Counted from the stretch's first letter, positions 28,149-38,439 are shown. The stretch is DNA of 64,000 bases from an uncultured Clostridia bacterium (GCA_947631575.1 CANRLW010000002.1:1-64000); one strand, 5' to 3'. The notes: generated by a model not told the origin, from the sequence alone. Translations and numbers: made by a program.

Positions 28149-29441
28149 ATGAACGAGTATTCCGAAACGAATGGCGAACAGCAGGAAAACAATGAACAAT
28201 TGCCGAAAGCAATCGAGGAGAGCGAAAAGAAAGCGGACGAAAACAAGCCTCTGTCGGACAGAGAAGTTATGGAGCATACCGCTAATATCTGGCAGTATAC
28301 CGAAATAATTGACGACGGAACGGAAATGCACAACGAATTTCACGAAAAGTTTTCAAAGACCGCTTTCGGAAATATCATAGGCGCAAGAGTGCGCGGAAAA
28401 GCCCATAAGCACAATGGGACAAACTGCGACGATTATTTTGAAACGGCTTTTACGGAGGATTTCGCGGCGGCTGTCGTATGTGACGGCGCGGGCTCGCAGA
28501 GGCTTTCGCGAATCGGCTCTAGGGTGAGCGCCGAGAGCGCGGCGAATTATCTTAAAGATAATCTTTCGGAGCTGTTTTCAAAAGACATTTCTATAAAAGA
28601 CAGGCTTTGCGCGGATATTAGTTCCGAAGAATTTATGAGCGCGTGCGGAAGTATCGCATTGCTTGTGCAAAATTCCGCAAGAGAAGCGCTGAAAGCACAG
28701 AATGATGAGCTTTCAAGGCTTGAAAATGACGAGAGATATTTAAACGTTCTTGGAAGAAAGCCCGTTATCTCGGACATGTCGACTACATTTCTCGCGGCGG
28801 TAGTTGTGCCGCTGGGCGACGGGAAAGAGCGGTTCATCGCTTGCGTTCAGATAGGCGACGGCTGTATATGCGCGCTGGATACAAAGGAAAACGGCGAACG
28901 CTCCGTAAAGCTCATGGGCGAGGCTGACAGCGGAAAGTTTTCAAGCGAAACGGTCTTTCTCTCACAGAATACCGTAAGCGACGCGGCAATTGCCTCTAAA
29001 ACGCGCGTCAGCAGAGGAAACTCGGATATTATAATGCTTATGACGGACGGAGTTGCGGACGATTATTTCCCTGCCGCTCCGATGATGCAGAGGCTGTATA
29101 TTGACCTTTGTTTAAACGGAATCCTTCCTATGAGCGGCGGCGAGGAAACGCCGAAAGCTCCCGCTCCGATAAGCTATCCAGCGGTCTCAGCAGAAAGGCA
29201 GAGCGTTTCTCTTCAATATGCGAAACAACTCGCAGAGGACGCATCTACGGAAAGCATGAAAGCGCTGTGGGAAAAGCGTGATATGCTCGGGGCGTATTCG
29301 CTCGGAGCTTACGGCATAAGTCTCGGAGAAAAGCCCGAAGAACGCCTCAGAGTTTGGCTCGACAACTACAACGAGCGCACGAGCTTTGACGACAGGACGC
29401 TTGTTATAATAGATTTGAAAGATAGAAATAAGGACGTGTAA
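28149..29441 (+). CDS. PP2C-family Ser/Thr phosphatase (TerY-associated type)
   Basis: 'AAVVCDGAGSQRLSRIGSRVSAE', 'QIGDGCICAL', 'MLMTDGVADDYF'. Confidence 0.87.
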   Translation: MNEYSETNGEQQENNEQLPKAIEESEKKADENKPLSDREVMEHTANIWQYTEIIDDGTEMHNEFHEKFSKTAFGNIIGARVRGKAHKHNGTNCDDYFETAFTEDFAAAVVCDGAGSQRLSRIGSRVSAESAANYLKDNLSELFSKDISIKDRLCADISSEEFMSACGSIALLVQNSAREALKAQNDELSRLENDERYLNVLGRKPVISDMSTTFLAAVVVPLGDGKERFIACVQIGDGCICALDTKENGERSVKLMGEADSGKFSSETVFLSQNTVSDAAIASKTRVSRGNSDIIMLMTDGVADDYFPAAPMMQRLYIDLCLNGILPMSGGEETPKAPAPISYPAVSAERQSVSLQYAKQLAEDASTESMKALWEKRDMLGAYSLGAYGISLGEKPEERLRVWLDNYNERTSFDDRTLVIIDLKDRNKDV

Positions 29442-29445
29442 AGTT

Positions 29446-30930
29446 ATGCAAAGCGGCGAAGTTATCCGCGCCGTATTTGAAAGCGGAGAAACGATTGAAT
29501 TTGTATTTGACGCAAACGCTCCGCGCGGCGGAATGAAACACACGTTTTTTACTCCCGACAAGAAATATGCGGTGCAGTTTTTCAATGACCCTAAGGACGC
29601 GGCAAACCCGCTCATACAGGATCGCATAAGGACAATTACGGGGATATACAATCCCACCGTATCCGAAGAAAACGGCGGCGCGGCGGGAAACACCGAAAAG
29701 ACCGCGGCATATTTCAGACAGCGGTTCTGCTGGCCGGTCGGGATACTGAAATATCCTGTTTTCGGCATTGTGTGTCCGACTTATCCGAAGAACTTTTTCT
29801 TTGGCGCGGACGCGTCTGCTGTGCTGAATTTAAAGGGCAAGGACAAGAAATCCAACTGGTTTACCGGGAAAAACAGAAAATACCTCGCTCCCGCAGAACG
29901 CGGAGATTTTCGGACAATGCTCGGCGTGGCAATAAGTCTTTGCCGCTCAATAAGAAGACTCCATGTAGCGGGGCTTGCACACTCGGATCTGTCATGCAAT
30001 AATGTCCTTATTGACCCGAAAACAGGCTCGGCGGTCGTTATTGATATAGACAGCCTTGTTGTGCCGAACAAATATGCTCCCGAAGTTGTGGGAACAAGAG
30101 GATATATTGCGCCCGAAGTGCTTTCGACATTGATGCTTGACTTCGGGGATCCAAAGAGAAAGCTGCCGTGCGTTCAGACAGATCTTCATGCGCTGCCAGT
30201 GCTTATATATGAATATCTGTTCTGCCGTCACCCGCTGATAGGTCCGAAGATCTACAGCAGCGCTAATGCAGAAGAAGATGATTTCCTTTGTCTCGGTCCG
30301 AGAGCGACATTTATAGAAGACCCAAAGGACACCTCGAACAGACCGCCCGATCTTAAGTTTACAATAAGCTCTCTTTCGGACGGACTTGAAAGGCTGTTTT
30401 TAAAGGCGTTTTCAGACGGACTTCACGAGCCTTCGGAAAGACCGACGGCTATGGAATGGGAGCGCGAGCTGCTAAGGGCATGGGATAAGCTCGTATGCTG
30501 CGACAATCCCTCCTGTGAGAAAAAATGGTTTATACTGAGGGATAAGAACATACCCGTCTGCCCTTTCTGCGGAAAAAGAAAAACCAAGGAAATAGTGCTC
30601 TTAGAGCTGAAAAGTGAAATGTACGGCAGAAAAGGCATCTACCGCGACAAGAATGAGATAGCGGTTTTTGACAGAATGCCTATTTATGACTGGCACATTT
30701 TTTCAAACGTCAGAAACGACGAGAAAGCCGACACGCAGATGAGAGCATATATTGCGCTGCATAACGGGCGGTGGCTTTTAGTAAACAGCGGCGCGGAGGG
30801 AATGTTGTCGCCGAGCGGAAGGCTCGTTCCGAAAGGAAACGCTTTTGAGCTTAAGGACGGAGATTTTTTCAGGATATCGGCAAAAGAAAACGGGCTTTTA
30901 TGTAAAGTGACCGTGTGCAACAAAAGTTAA
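29446..30930 (+). CDS. Ser/Thr protein kinase with Zn ribbon and FHA-like C-terminus
   Basis: 'AHSDLSCNNVLIDPKTGSAVVIDIDSL', 'GTRGYIAPEVL'; 'CCDNPSCEKKWFILRDKNIPVCPFCGKRK'; C-terminal 'GNAFELKDGDFFRIS'. Confidence 0.85.
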   Translation: MQSGEVIRAVFESGETIEFVFDANAPRGGMKHTFFTPDKKYAVQFFNDPKDAANPLIQDRIRTITGIYNPTVSEENGGAAGNTEKTAAYFRQRFCWPVGILKYPVFGIVCPTYPKNFFFGADASAVLNLKGKDKKSNWFTGKNRKYLAPAERGDFRTMLGVAISLCRSIRRLHVAGLAHSDLSCNNVLIDPKTGSAVVIDIDSLVVPNKYAPEVVGTRGYIAPEVLSTLMLDFGDPKRKLPCVQTDLHALPVLIYEYLFCRHPLIGPKIYSSANAEEDDFLCLGPRATFIEDPKDTSNRPPDLKFTISSLSDGLERLFLKAFSDGLHEPSERPTAMEWERELLRAWDKLVCCDNPSCEKKWFILRDKNIPVCPFCGKRKTKEIVLLELKSEMYGRKGIYRDKNEIAVFDRMPIYDWHIFSNVRNDEKADTQMRAYIALHNGRWLLVNSGAEGMLSPSGRLVPKGNAFELKDGDFFRISAKENGLLCKVTVCNKS

Positions 30931-30981
30931 ACAGCGGCAATACCGCATTATATATCAAAACAATCAGAGAAAGGAAAACCT

Positions 30982-33735
30982 ATGGAGAAATTTGGACTGA
31001 CAGACGCCGAAGTCGCAGAAAGCAAGGCGAAATACGGCGACAACTCTATGACAGAGCAGGCTCACGAGAGTTTCTGGGATAAGCTGAAAGACAATCTCGG
31101 CGACCCGATGATAAAAATTCTTATCGTCGCGCTGCTGATAAACGTTGTGCTGGCTGTTCTCGGAATAACGGGAGTTATAAAAGAGGGCGCGCCCGAATGG
31201 TATGAGCCGCTCGGAATTTTCATAGCGATATGTCTTGCAACGCTCGTTTCGACATTCTCCGAATACAGAAACGAAAACGCTTTCCAGAAACTTCAGGAAG
31301 AGGCGTCGAGAATTATGGTAAAGACCTACCGCAATGGCGTTATCGCGGAAGTTGCGATAAACGACATTGTAGTAGGCGACGCTATTCTACTTCAGTCGGG
31401 AGATAAAATTCCCGCGGACGGTATCATAATTGACGGCGACATTAAAGTTGACCAGTCAGTGTTAAACGGCGAGAGCCGCGAGGCAAAGAAAAAGGCTATA
31501 CCCGATGGTTGGACGGATACCGACGAGAACACTAACTTTGACAATGAATACAAAGTATTCAGAGGCGCGGTCGTTTGCTCGGGAAACGCCGTTATGCAGG
31601 TAACCGTTGTCGGCGACAAGTCGGTTTACGGTAAGATCGCAAGCGAGCTCCAGACAGACGACGACAGAGAAACTCCTCTGAAATTAAAGCTCGGAAACCT
31701 CGCAAACGGCATTTCAAAGTTCGGCTATATAGGCGGTATAGCTATTGCTGTTGCAATGCTTGCTAAGACCATTTTGTTCGATACGGGTTTTGACCCGTCG
31801 GCGTTTTTCTTTGCGGCAGACGGCGCTTTCCAGTGGATGGCGGTTGTTGAGGCGGTAATTCAGGCGGTTATGCTTGCTGTTATCATCATAGTTATGGCAG
31901 TACCCGAGGGTTTGCCGCTTATGATAGCGATAGTTTCCGCGCAGAATATGGGCAAGATGCTCAAAGACAACGTTCTTGTCCGCAAGGTAGCGGGAATTGA
32001 AACGGCGGGTTCGCTCAACATTCTCTTCTCGGATAAAACCGGAACAATAACCAAAGGCAAGCTCGAGGCGATAAACTTTATTGACGGCGCGGTAAATGAG
32101 CGCAAGACAATGAACGAAATAAACGGAAAGCTCAAAGAACTTCTGTCATTGTCTATCCACAAAAACACGCTCTCTATGATAAGCGGCGAGGGCAAAGACC
32201 GCAGAGTTCTCGGCGGAAACGCCACAGAGCGCGCTATACTCGGCTACGGCATAGACAATATTTCAAATGCAAATGTAAAGGCTGTAAAGAACATTCCTTT
32301 CAACTCTACAAATAAGTACTCTGCTACGCAGGTAGAGGGAGAATACAACTTGACACTTATTAAAGGCGCTCCCGAAAAGATACTCCAGAGATGTTCGCAC
32401 TATTATGACGAAAACGGAAACAAACAGCCGTTTGATATGGCAAAGCTCAATGCAAAGATAGACGAGCTTGCAAACCGCGCGATACGCGTTCTGGCGCTTG
32501 CAACAAGCGAAGACGCGCTCGGCGAGGACGCTCTTCCCGAAGGGAACAACTGGACGCTTATAGGGTGTCTCGGAATACGCGACGAGGTTCGTCCCGAATC
32601 CGTTACGGCAATCAAGGAAGTTAAGGGCGCGGGCGTTCAGGTCGTTATGATAACGGGCGACCGCCGCGAGACTGCCGTTGCTATTGCTAAAGAGGCGGGG
32701 CTGATCGACGACGAAAAGACAAACCTTATGCTCACTTCAGACGAGCTTTCAAAGATGTCCGATGACGAAATTAAGGCAAAGCTCAAGGACATCAGAGTTA
32801 TTGCAAGAGCGCTGCCTACGGACAAGAGCCGCCTTGTAAGGCTCGCACAGGAACTCGACCTCGTTGCGGGTATGACGGGCGACGGCGTAAACGACTCCCC
32901 TGCCCTGAAAAAAGCCGACGTCGGCTTTGCAATGGGCGGCGGTACGGAAGTTGCAAAAGAGGCATCGGATATTGTTATCCTTGACGACAACTTCAACTCT
33001 ATCGACCGCGCTATACTTTACGGACGCACGATCTTCAATTCGATAAGAAAGTTTATAGTATTCCAGCTTACGATAAACGTTGCGGCGGTGCTTATCTCGT
33101 TTATCTGCCCGCTTATAGGTCTGGCAAATCCGCTTGACGTTATTCAGATACTCTGGGTAAACCTCGTTATGGATACCCTCGCGGCACTTGCATTCGGCGG
33201 AGAGCCCGCGCTCACCCGCTTTATGCACGAAAAGCCCAAGCGCAGAACAGAACCGATCATCAGCAAGAACATGATGTCGGAAATAATCGTAGGCGCAGGC
33301 TGGACGTTCGCTTTGTCGCTCGTTATGCTTATTCTCGGCAACTACTCGCCTTTTGGAAACGACACGAGCTATCTCGAAAACTGGGGCTTTATAAGAGAGG
33401 CTACCGGCGATGCAGCGAAACTTGACGGCGCACACGCGATACTCCACACGGCATATTTCGCGTTCTTTATCTTCATTGCCGTATTCAATGCATTTAACGC
33501 ACGCACCGAAAAGATGAACCTCTTTGACAACATCAACAAAAACAAGGGATTCCTTACGGTATTCGGCATTATCGCGATCGTACAGATAGTTATGACCTAT
33601 GTCGGCGGAGATATCCTGAACGGCTGGGGACTGAACGTTACGGAATGGCTGGTTGTTCTGGTACTCGGAATTTCGATAATTCCTATAGACCTTATAAGAA
33701 AAGCAATTGCGAACAGTGTTTCAAAGAAAAATTAA
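30982..33735 (+). CDS. P-type calcium-transporting ATPase
   Basis: 'FSDKTGTITKG', 'MTGDGVNDSPALKKADVGFAMG', 'MAVPEGLPLMIAIV'; C-terminal cation ATPase TM domain. Confidence 0.95.
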   Translation: MEKFGLTDAEVAESKAKYGDNSMTEQAHESFWDKLKDNLGDPMIKILIVALLINVVLAVLGITGVIKEGAPEWYEPLGIFIAICLATLVSTFSEYRNENAFQKLQEEASRIMVKTYRNGVIAEVAINDIVVGDAILLQSGDKIPADGIIIDGDIKVDQSVLNGESREAKKKAIPDGWTDTDENTNFDNEYKVFRGAVVCSGNAVMQVTVVGDKSVYGKIASELQTDDDRETPLKLKLGNLANGISKFGYIGGIAIAVAMLAKTILFDTGFDPSAFFFAADGAFQWMAVVEAVIQAVMLAVIIIVMAVPEGLPLMIAIVSAQNMGKMLKDNVLVRKVAGIETAGSLNILFSDKTGTITKGKLEAINFIDGAVNERKTMNEINGKLKELLSLSIHKNTLSMISGEGKDRRVLGGNATERAILGYGIDNISNANVKAVKNIPFNSTNKYSATQVEGEYNLTLIKGAPEKILQRCSHYYDENGNKQPFDMAKLNAKIDELANRAIRVLALATSEDALGEDALPEGNNWTLIGCLGIRDEVRPESVTAIKEVKGAGVQVVMITGDRRETAVAIAKEAGLIDDEKTNLMLTSDELSKMSDDEIKAKLKDIRVIARALPTDKSRLVRLAQELDLVAGMTGDGVNDSPALKKADVGFAMGGGTEVAKEASDIVILDDNFNSIDRAILYGRTIFNSIRKFIVFQLTINVAAVLISFICPLIGLANPLDVIQILWVNLVMDTLAALAFGGEPALTRFMHEKPKRRTEPIISKNMMSEIIVGAGWTFALSLVMLILGNYSPFGNDTSYLENWGFIREATGDAAKLDGAHAILHTAYFAFFIFIAVFNAFNARTEKMNLFDNINKNKGFLTVFGIIAIVQIVMTYVGGDILNGWGLNVTEWLVVLVLGISIIPIDLIRKAIANSVSKKN

Positions 33736-33774
33736 AAGAACGTTTATTTAAAATAATTTAGCGGGGGATTTGCT

Positions 33775-34998
33775 TTGGCTGACAATAATGATAACATCAA
33801 AAGCTTAGAGCTTTTAATAGCCAAGGCAAGCCCCGACAGCAAAATATTGCTCCCGAAAGGCGAATTTGAAGGACCTCTCACTATTTCAAAACCGCTGAAA
33901 ATAATTGGCGAAAACACCACCGTCTGGACTGATAAAGCTCCCGCAGTAGTTATAAAATCAACTGGAGTAAGCCTTAGCGCCATGCGTATCGAGGTGACGG
34001 ACGACAGACTCGAAAATGCGGCTTTGTGTTCGATTTTTCCGTGTGAAGTAAATGATGTGGAAATAAGCGGCGCTGTGAGCGGGTTTGGGAGTGAGGACGG
34101 TTTTTTCAGCGTTCCGAGGACAATAGAGCTTGGAGATTTTCAAGCCGAAGAAGAAAACACTTTTCTGATGACGGTCGTTGTTCCCGAAAGAACGGAGATA
34201 AAAGCGGAAAACATTTTGTTTGAGCCAAGCGTTCTTTCAAAGGGCAAAAACGAGCTGCTGATAAAAGTAAGCGGAATACCGCATGAGACCTGTCTTTATT
34301 CCGAAGTCATATTCAGAACTAAGTTTATAAGGAGAGCATATATTTGCGGAAAGGCGCTTTCTAATGCGGAAAAAGCCGACCGCAAAAGGATATGCGAAGA
34401 TAACGAAAACTATAACGCGGTAAATATCGTAAACAGCGCAGAGCTTTCTTTGCCCCCTGAAAATTCAACGCGCGAGGCGCTTGTTCTAACACGGGGAATG
34501 AGAGTTCCGCTCGCAAAATATTCGGACATGAAATTCTCGGCTTTCTTTAGCTGTAAGGATATGCCCGATAATCTTGATATTGACCCTTATGTTTTTCTTT
34601 TGGGGGAGAACGGAAAAGCGCTTTCGGATAAAAGCCTTATATTCTTTGGAAATGAGCGCTCCGAAAACGGAGAAGTCGTTTATTTCCCGAAGGACGGTCA
34701 TGTTGAATTTGACTTGTCAAAAGCGAATGCGAAAATCAAAAAAGTTGTTCTGGTCTATTCCGTATACGCGGGAAACAACGCCCGAAACTTTTCAAAGGTT
34801 AGAGATCCGCGGGTTAGCCTATGGACGGATCGCGAACGGGTTTCGTTTGTTTTGAATGATGTTCGTGATGTTACGTCGGCTGTTGCGCTTGAATTTTACA
34901 TCTACAAGGACGAATGGAAAATTTCCGCCGTAGGCGCTGGTTTTAAAGAGGGCATGGCGCGGTTTTGCAGGGAATTGGGAATACAAGTGGACGAATAA
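33775..34998 (+). CDS. TerD-like domain protein with long N-terminal extension (TTG start)
   Basis: C-terminal 'LDIDPYVFLLGENGKALSDKSLIFFGN...FDLSKANAKIKKVVLVYSVY...NFSKVRDPRVSLW...EWKISAVGAGFKEGMARFCRELGIQV' matches the TerD fold; GGGGGA RBS and TTG start. Confidence 0.75.
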   Translation: MADNNDNIKSLELLIAKASPDSKILLPKGEFEGPLTISKPLKIIGENTTVWTDKAPAVVIKSTGVSLSAMRIEVTDDRLENAALCSIFPCEVNDVEISGAVSGFGSEDGFFSVPRTIELGDFQAEEENTFLMTVVVPERTEIKAENILFEPSVLSKGKNELLIKVSGIPHETCLYSEVIFRTKFIRRAYICGKALSNAEKADRKRICEDNENYNAVNIVNSAELSLPPENSTREALVLTRGMRVPLAKYSDMKFSAFFSCKDMPDNLDIDPYVFLLGENGKALSDKSLIFFGNERSENGEVVYFPKDGHVEFDLSKANAKIKKVVLVYSVYAGNNARNFSKVRDPRVSLWTDRERVSFVLNDVRDVTSAVALEFYIYKDEWKISAVGAGFKEGMARFCRELGIQVDE

Positions 34999-35037
34999 TT
35001 AAATTAACTTCTATTTACAAAAGGATGGTCGTTTTAT

Positions 35038-37212
35038 ATGCAGGAATTTACGAGATATGTGGGATATGACGATCCCGACAGTTTCAGAGGTCTGCTTATC
35101 GAAAAATTCGTAGATGTACAGAAAAACGGTCTGTTCTTCAAAGGAAAGCTCCCTTCGGCGTCGGTCGAAGAAATAACAAATGCCTCGGGCTATACCGCGG
35201 CAAGTTTTGACAGTGCCGACGACATAAAGAAAAGTCTGGATATGTGGCTGCATGACGTGAATATTCCATGCGACAGCGCGGCAGTCGCGGAGGTCATGAC
35301 AAAGGCAGTAGCAGAATGCGGAGTAAACAAGAAAAACAACTTCTTCGTTTTCTTATGCTGGATAATAAAATATCTCGCAAGCAGACCGACAGAGCTTGTG
35401 TATATAGGCGGGGCTACTCAAAAGGAACTTTATTTTCTGCTGATGATGCAGGCTGCGGGAGTAAAGATAACGCTCGTCAGCTACGGTCTTGACAAGGATT
35501 ATGTAAAGCTGTCATATAAAGATAGGATAACGGTAAAAAGCGGCAGGCTAAACGCTCCCATACAGATAGATTTTACGAAGATCGACCTTTCAAAAGAGGC
35601 AGCTCTGGCGAGCATGAGAGCCGAGGGCGAGCGCGTAAGCGGTCTTGTAAAAAAACTTTCCACGAGCGCGGCGGGTATGTTTGAAGACTTTATCACGAGC
35701 CGACAAACGCGCGTTGTGAAAAACGGCGGCGTTTATACACAAGACGGAGATATACCCGTTTACTGTGCGGCGCTGCTCGGATATGACAGCGAGGACGTTT
35801 ATACAAATATGCTCGTTAAATTCAAGGAGAGCTTTGCGGGACTTAAAAAACAGCTTATCTTTATAGAAAAGCCGCTTTCAAATCCCGACGCGGACGAGAT
35901 AAAAGCCATAGGCTCGGTTACGAGAACAAGCACCGCGGGAATGATCGACGAAATGGCTATGCAGATAAATCTTCAGGGCGACAAGAACAGAACTGCTCTT
36001 GCGAGAAAAGCTCTCAAAGATCTGCTTTCGGGTCTGGGTACGGCAAATCAGACGGTCGTTTTCAACTATGCCATGAAGATAGTTACATGGCTTTACAGAT
36101 GCACGCAAGCGAGAAAATATTCCGTAGCATACGAGGATATACCCGTTGTATTGTATTATGGCGACATATCACAGTCGGAGGTCTATTTTCTGCTGTTTAT
36201 GTCAATGTGCGGATTTGACGTTATATATATTTCGCCTAACCTCAACAACCAGAAAACTGTTGTAGATAAGAACATTGACGGAAGACTTCAGGTATTCTCA
36301 CTTCCTCAGTCAAAGGAAAGCGGAGAATATCCCAAAAAAGCCGTAAAGATGAAAGTGTCTACCGTCGCATACAATGCCGAGCGAGACCTCGACACTATGC
36401 TCTACAACGGCGATACGGGAATATTCAGGAGCTTTCAGTTTCCAAACAGTCAGAGCGTTACACTCAAAACGACCTATGAGGAAATAGCAATTCTCTGGAA
36501 ACAAGAGGCGCGTTTCAGACCGGGATTTGCGACAGCGGGAAATCTTGTTTCCGTACCGAATATCTTCGCAAAGATAAGCGGCGTTCAGGACGGCGACACG
36601 GGAAAATACTGGGACGGTGTAAGGGATAAGCTTACTCCCGAAACAATACTCATAATAAAACAGCCGAACAAGACAGAAACGAGCGCGACAGACCTTTCCG
36701 TATACAGACAGTTTTACAGAAACGGAGAAATTGACACAGAAAAGCTCAAAAGCAGTATGCTCAATAAATACAGCTATCTCCCCGACAGAATACAGGATAT
36801 GCTGTTCTATAAGCTACAGGAAACTTGTTCGAGCAGATTTCTGAAACTTGAGGGCGACGAGCTTATGTGCTCCGTTCTGCACTACGGAATGAATTTAAGT
36901 CGGGAATTTTTGCAGATGGTACAGCAGTTTGACTTTACAAAAAAGATCCCGAAACTTATTTACATTGACACAATAGAAGATACGTTTACGCTCGAAGAAT
37001 GTATACAGACAGTTTTATGCAGCCTTATCGGATTTGACGTATTGATCTATACGCCGTCGGGCTATAAAAACCTCGAAACCTATGTAAAGAACGACGCTTT
37101 CGAGGAGCATATAATGAACCAGTTTTTGTACAAAACGGAGATTCCGAAATTTAAGATACCCTCCGAGGATAAGAACAGCGGTTTTTTCGGAAAGCTGTTC
37201 GGAAAACACTAA
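35038..37212 (+). CDS. YceG-like Ter-associated protein with repeated domain units
   Basis: Repeated pattern 'ELVYIGGATQKELYFLLMMQAAGVKITLVSY', 'PVVLYYGDISQSEVYFLLFMSMCGFDVIYISP', 'PKLIYIDTIEDTFTLEECIQTVLCSLIGFDVLIYTP'; adjacent to telA. Confidence 0.7.
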   Translation: MQEFTRYVGYDDPDSFRGLLIEKFVDVQKNGLFFKGKLPSASVEEITNASGYTAASFDSADDIKKSLDMWLHDVNIPCDSAAVAEVMTKAVAECGVNKKNNFFVFLCWIIKYLASRPTELVYIGGATQKELYFLLMMQAAGVKITLVSYGLDKDYVKLSYKDRITVKSGRLNAPIQIDFTKIDLSKEAALASMRAEGERVSGLVKKLSTSAAGMFEDFITSRQTRVVKNGGVYTQDGDIPVYCAALLGYDSEDVYTNMLVKFKESFAGLKKQLIFIEKPLSNPDADEIKAIGSVTRTSTAGMIDEMAMQINLQGDKNRTALARKALKDLLSGLGTANQTVVFNYAMKIVTWLYRCTQARKYSVAYEDIPVVLYYGDISQSEVYFLLFMSMCGFDVIYISPNLNNQKTVVDKNIDGRLQVFSLPQSKESGEYPKKAVKMKVSTVAYNAERDLDTMLYNGDTGIFRSFQFPNSQSVTLKTTYEEIAILWKQEARFRPGFATAGNLVSVPNIFAKISGVQDGDTGKYWDGVRDKLTPETILIIKQPNKTETSATDLSVYRQFYRNGEIDTEKLKSSMLNKYSYLPDRIQDMLFYKLQETCSSRFLKLEGDELMCSVLHYGMNLSREFLQMVQQFDFTKKIPKLIYIDTIEDTFTLEECIQTVLCSLIGFDVLIYTPSGYKNLETYVKNDAFEEHIMNQFLYKTEIPKFKIPSEDKNSGFFGKLFGKH

Positions 37213-37231
37213 ACCGAAAGGATAAAACATT

Positions 37232-38407
37232 ATGGGACTTCAATTTACCCCCTCCTCAGCACAGCCGCAGGCACAGGCTCAGCAGGCAGAGATAGCTGCT
37301 ACGGGAACGGTCGTTACTGCGCCCGCAGACGCTGTTCTTGACGCAAAGATCGAAGAGGCAAAGAACTTCAATATTGCGGTAAAGACCGATGAGATCAAAC
37401 AGCAGCTCGCTACGAGCGATGAGATCGACAAGCTCGTTTCGACTATCAACGTAAACGACAGCCAGACCATCGTTAAGTTTGGAGCTGAAGCCGCAGATGA
37501 GATATCGAGAGCCTCAGACCAGGTTTTAAACTCCATGAGCATTGACCAGATAAACGACACGGGCACAATGCTTAAAAATCTCGCGGCAATTATGGATCAG
37601 TTCGATATCAAGGAAATCCAGGACGACAAGCCAGGTTTCTTCGGCAGCCTCAAGAAAAAGATTGAAAAGATCCTTAGCAAATACGACACAATGGGCAAAG
37701 AGATCGACAAGATCTATGTTCAACTGAAACAGTATGAAAGCGAGATAGAGCAGGCAAACCAGAAACTCGACTCGATGTATGACGCTAACATCGGATATTA
37801 TCAGCAGCTCGTAAAGTATATTATGGCGGGCGAACAGGGCGTTAAAGAGCTCGATGCGTTTATCGAGGAATACAAGAAGAAAGTTGAGGCAGCTCCCGAC
37901 GACGGAACTATTCGTATGGATCTTTCAAATTTACAGCAGATGCGTGAAATTCTCGACCAGAGAGTTATGGATCTGAAGATCGCTGAAAACGTTGCGCTCC
38001 AGACAGTGCCTATGCTGAAAACTATGGAATATTCAAACTTAAATCTTGTACGCAAGATAAACTCCGCATTTATCATCACCATGCCTGTATTCAAGCAGGC
38101 TCTCGCTCAGGCCATCATGCTCAAGCGCCAGAAGATACAGGCTGAAAGCCTTGCTGCTCTCGACGAAAAGACGAATGAGATGCTGATAAAGAACGCACAG
38201 AACACTGTCGAGCAGTCAAAGATGGTTGCATCTATGTCGGCTACTTCTTCTATAAAGGTTGAGACTCTCCAGCAGACATGGCAGACCATTGTAACAGGTA
38301 TAGACGAAGTTCAGGCTATCCAGGATCAGGCTCGCGAAAAGCGCAAGGCTGACGCTGTAGCGCTTGAACAGATAAAGGCTGACTACAAGAAAAAAATGAA
38401 AGCATAA
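37232..38407 (+). CDS. telA: Toxic anion resistance protein, TelA family
   Basis: 'GFFGSLKKKIEKILSKYDTMGKEIDKIYVQLKQYE...LKIAENVALQTVPMLKTMEYSNLNLVRKINSAFIITMPVFKQALAQAIMLKRQKIQAESLAALDEKTNEML'. Confidence 0.92.
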   Translation: MGLQFTPSSAQPQAQAQQAEIAATGTVVTAPADAVLDAKIEEAKNFNIAVKTDEIKQQLATSDEIDKLVSTINVNDSQTIVKFGAEAADEISRASDQVLNSMSIDQINDTGTMLKNLAAIMDQFDIKEIQDDKPGFFGSLKKKIEKILSKYDTMGKEIDKIYVQLKQYESEIEQANQKLDSMYDANIGYYQQLVKYIMAGEQGVKELDAFIEEYKKKVEAAPDDGTIRMDLSNLQQMREILDQRVMDLKIAENVALQTVPMLKTMEYSNLNLVRKINSAFIITMPVFKQALAQAIMLKRQKIQAESLAALDEKTNEMLIKNAQNTVEQSKMVASMSATSSIKVETLQQTWQTIVTGIDEVQAIQDQAREKRKADAVALEQIKADYKKKMKA

Positions 38408-38439
38408 AATTTGTAAAGCTGTAAACAAGCTTTAATAAA

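Noticed and set aside
32749-33447. 232-aa minus-strand ORF inside the Ca2+ ATPase
   Set aside because: Antisense shadow of a high-confidence P-type ATPase; Arg/Tyr/Cys-rich text with no family motifs.
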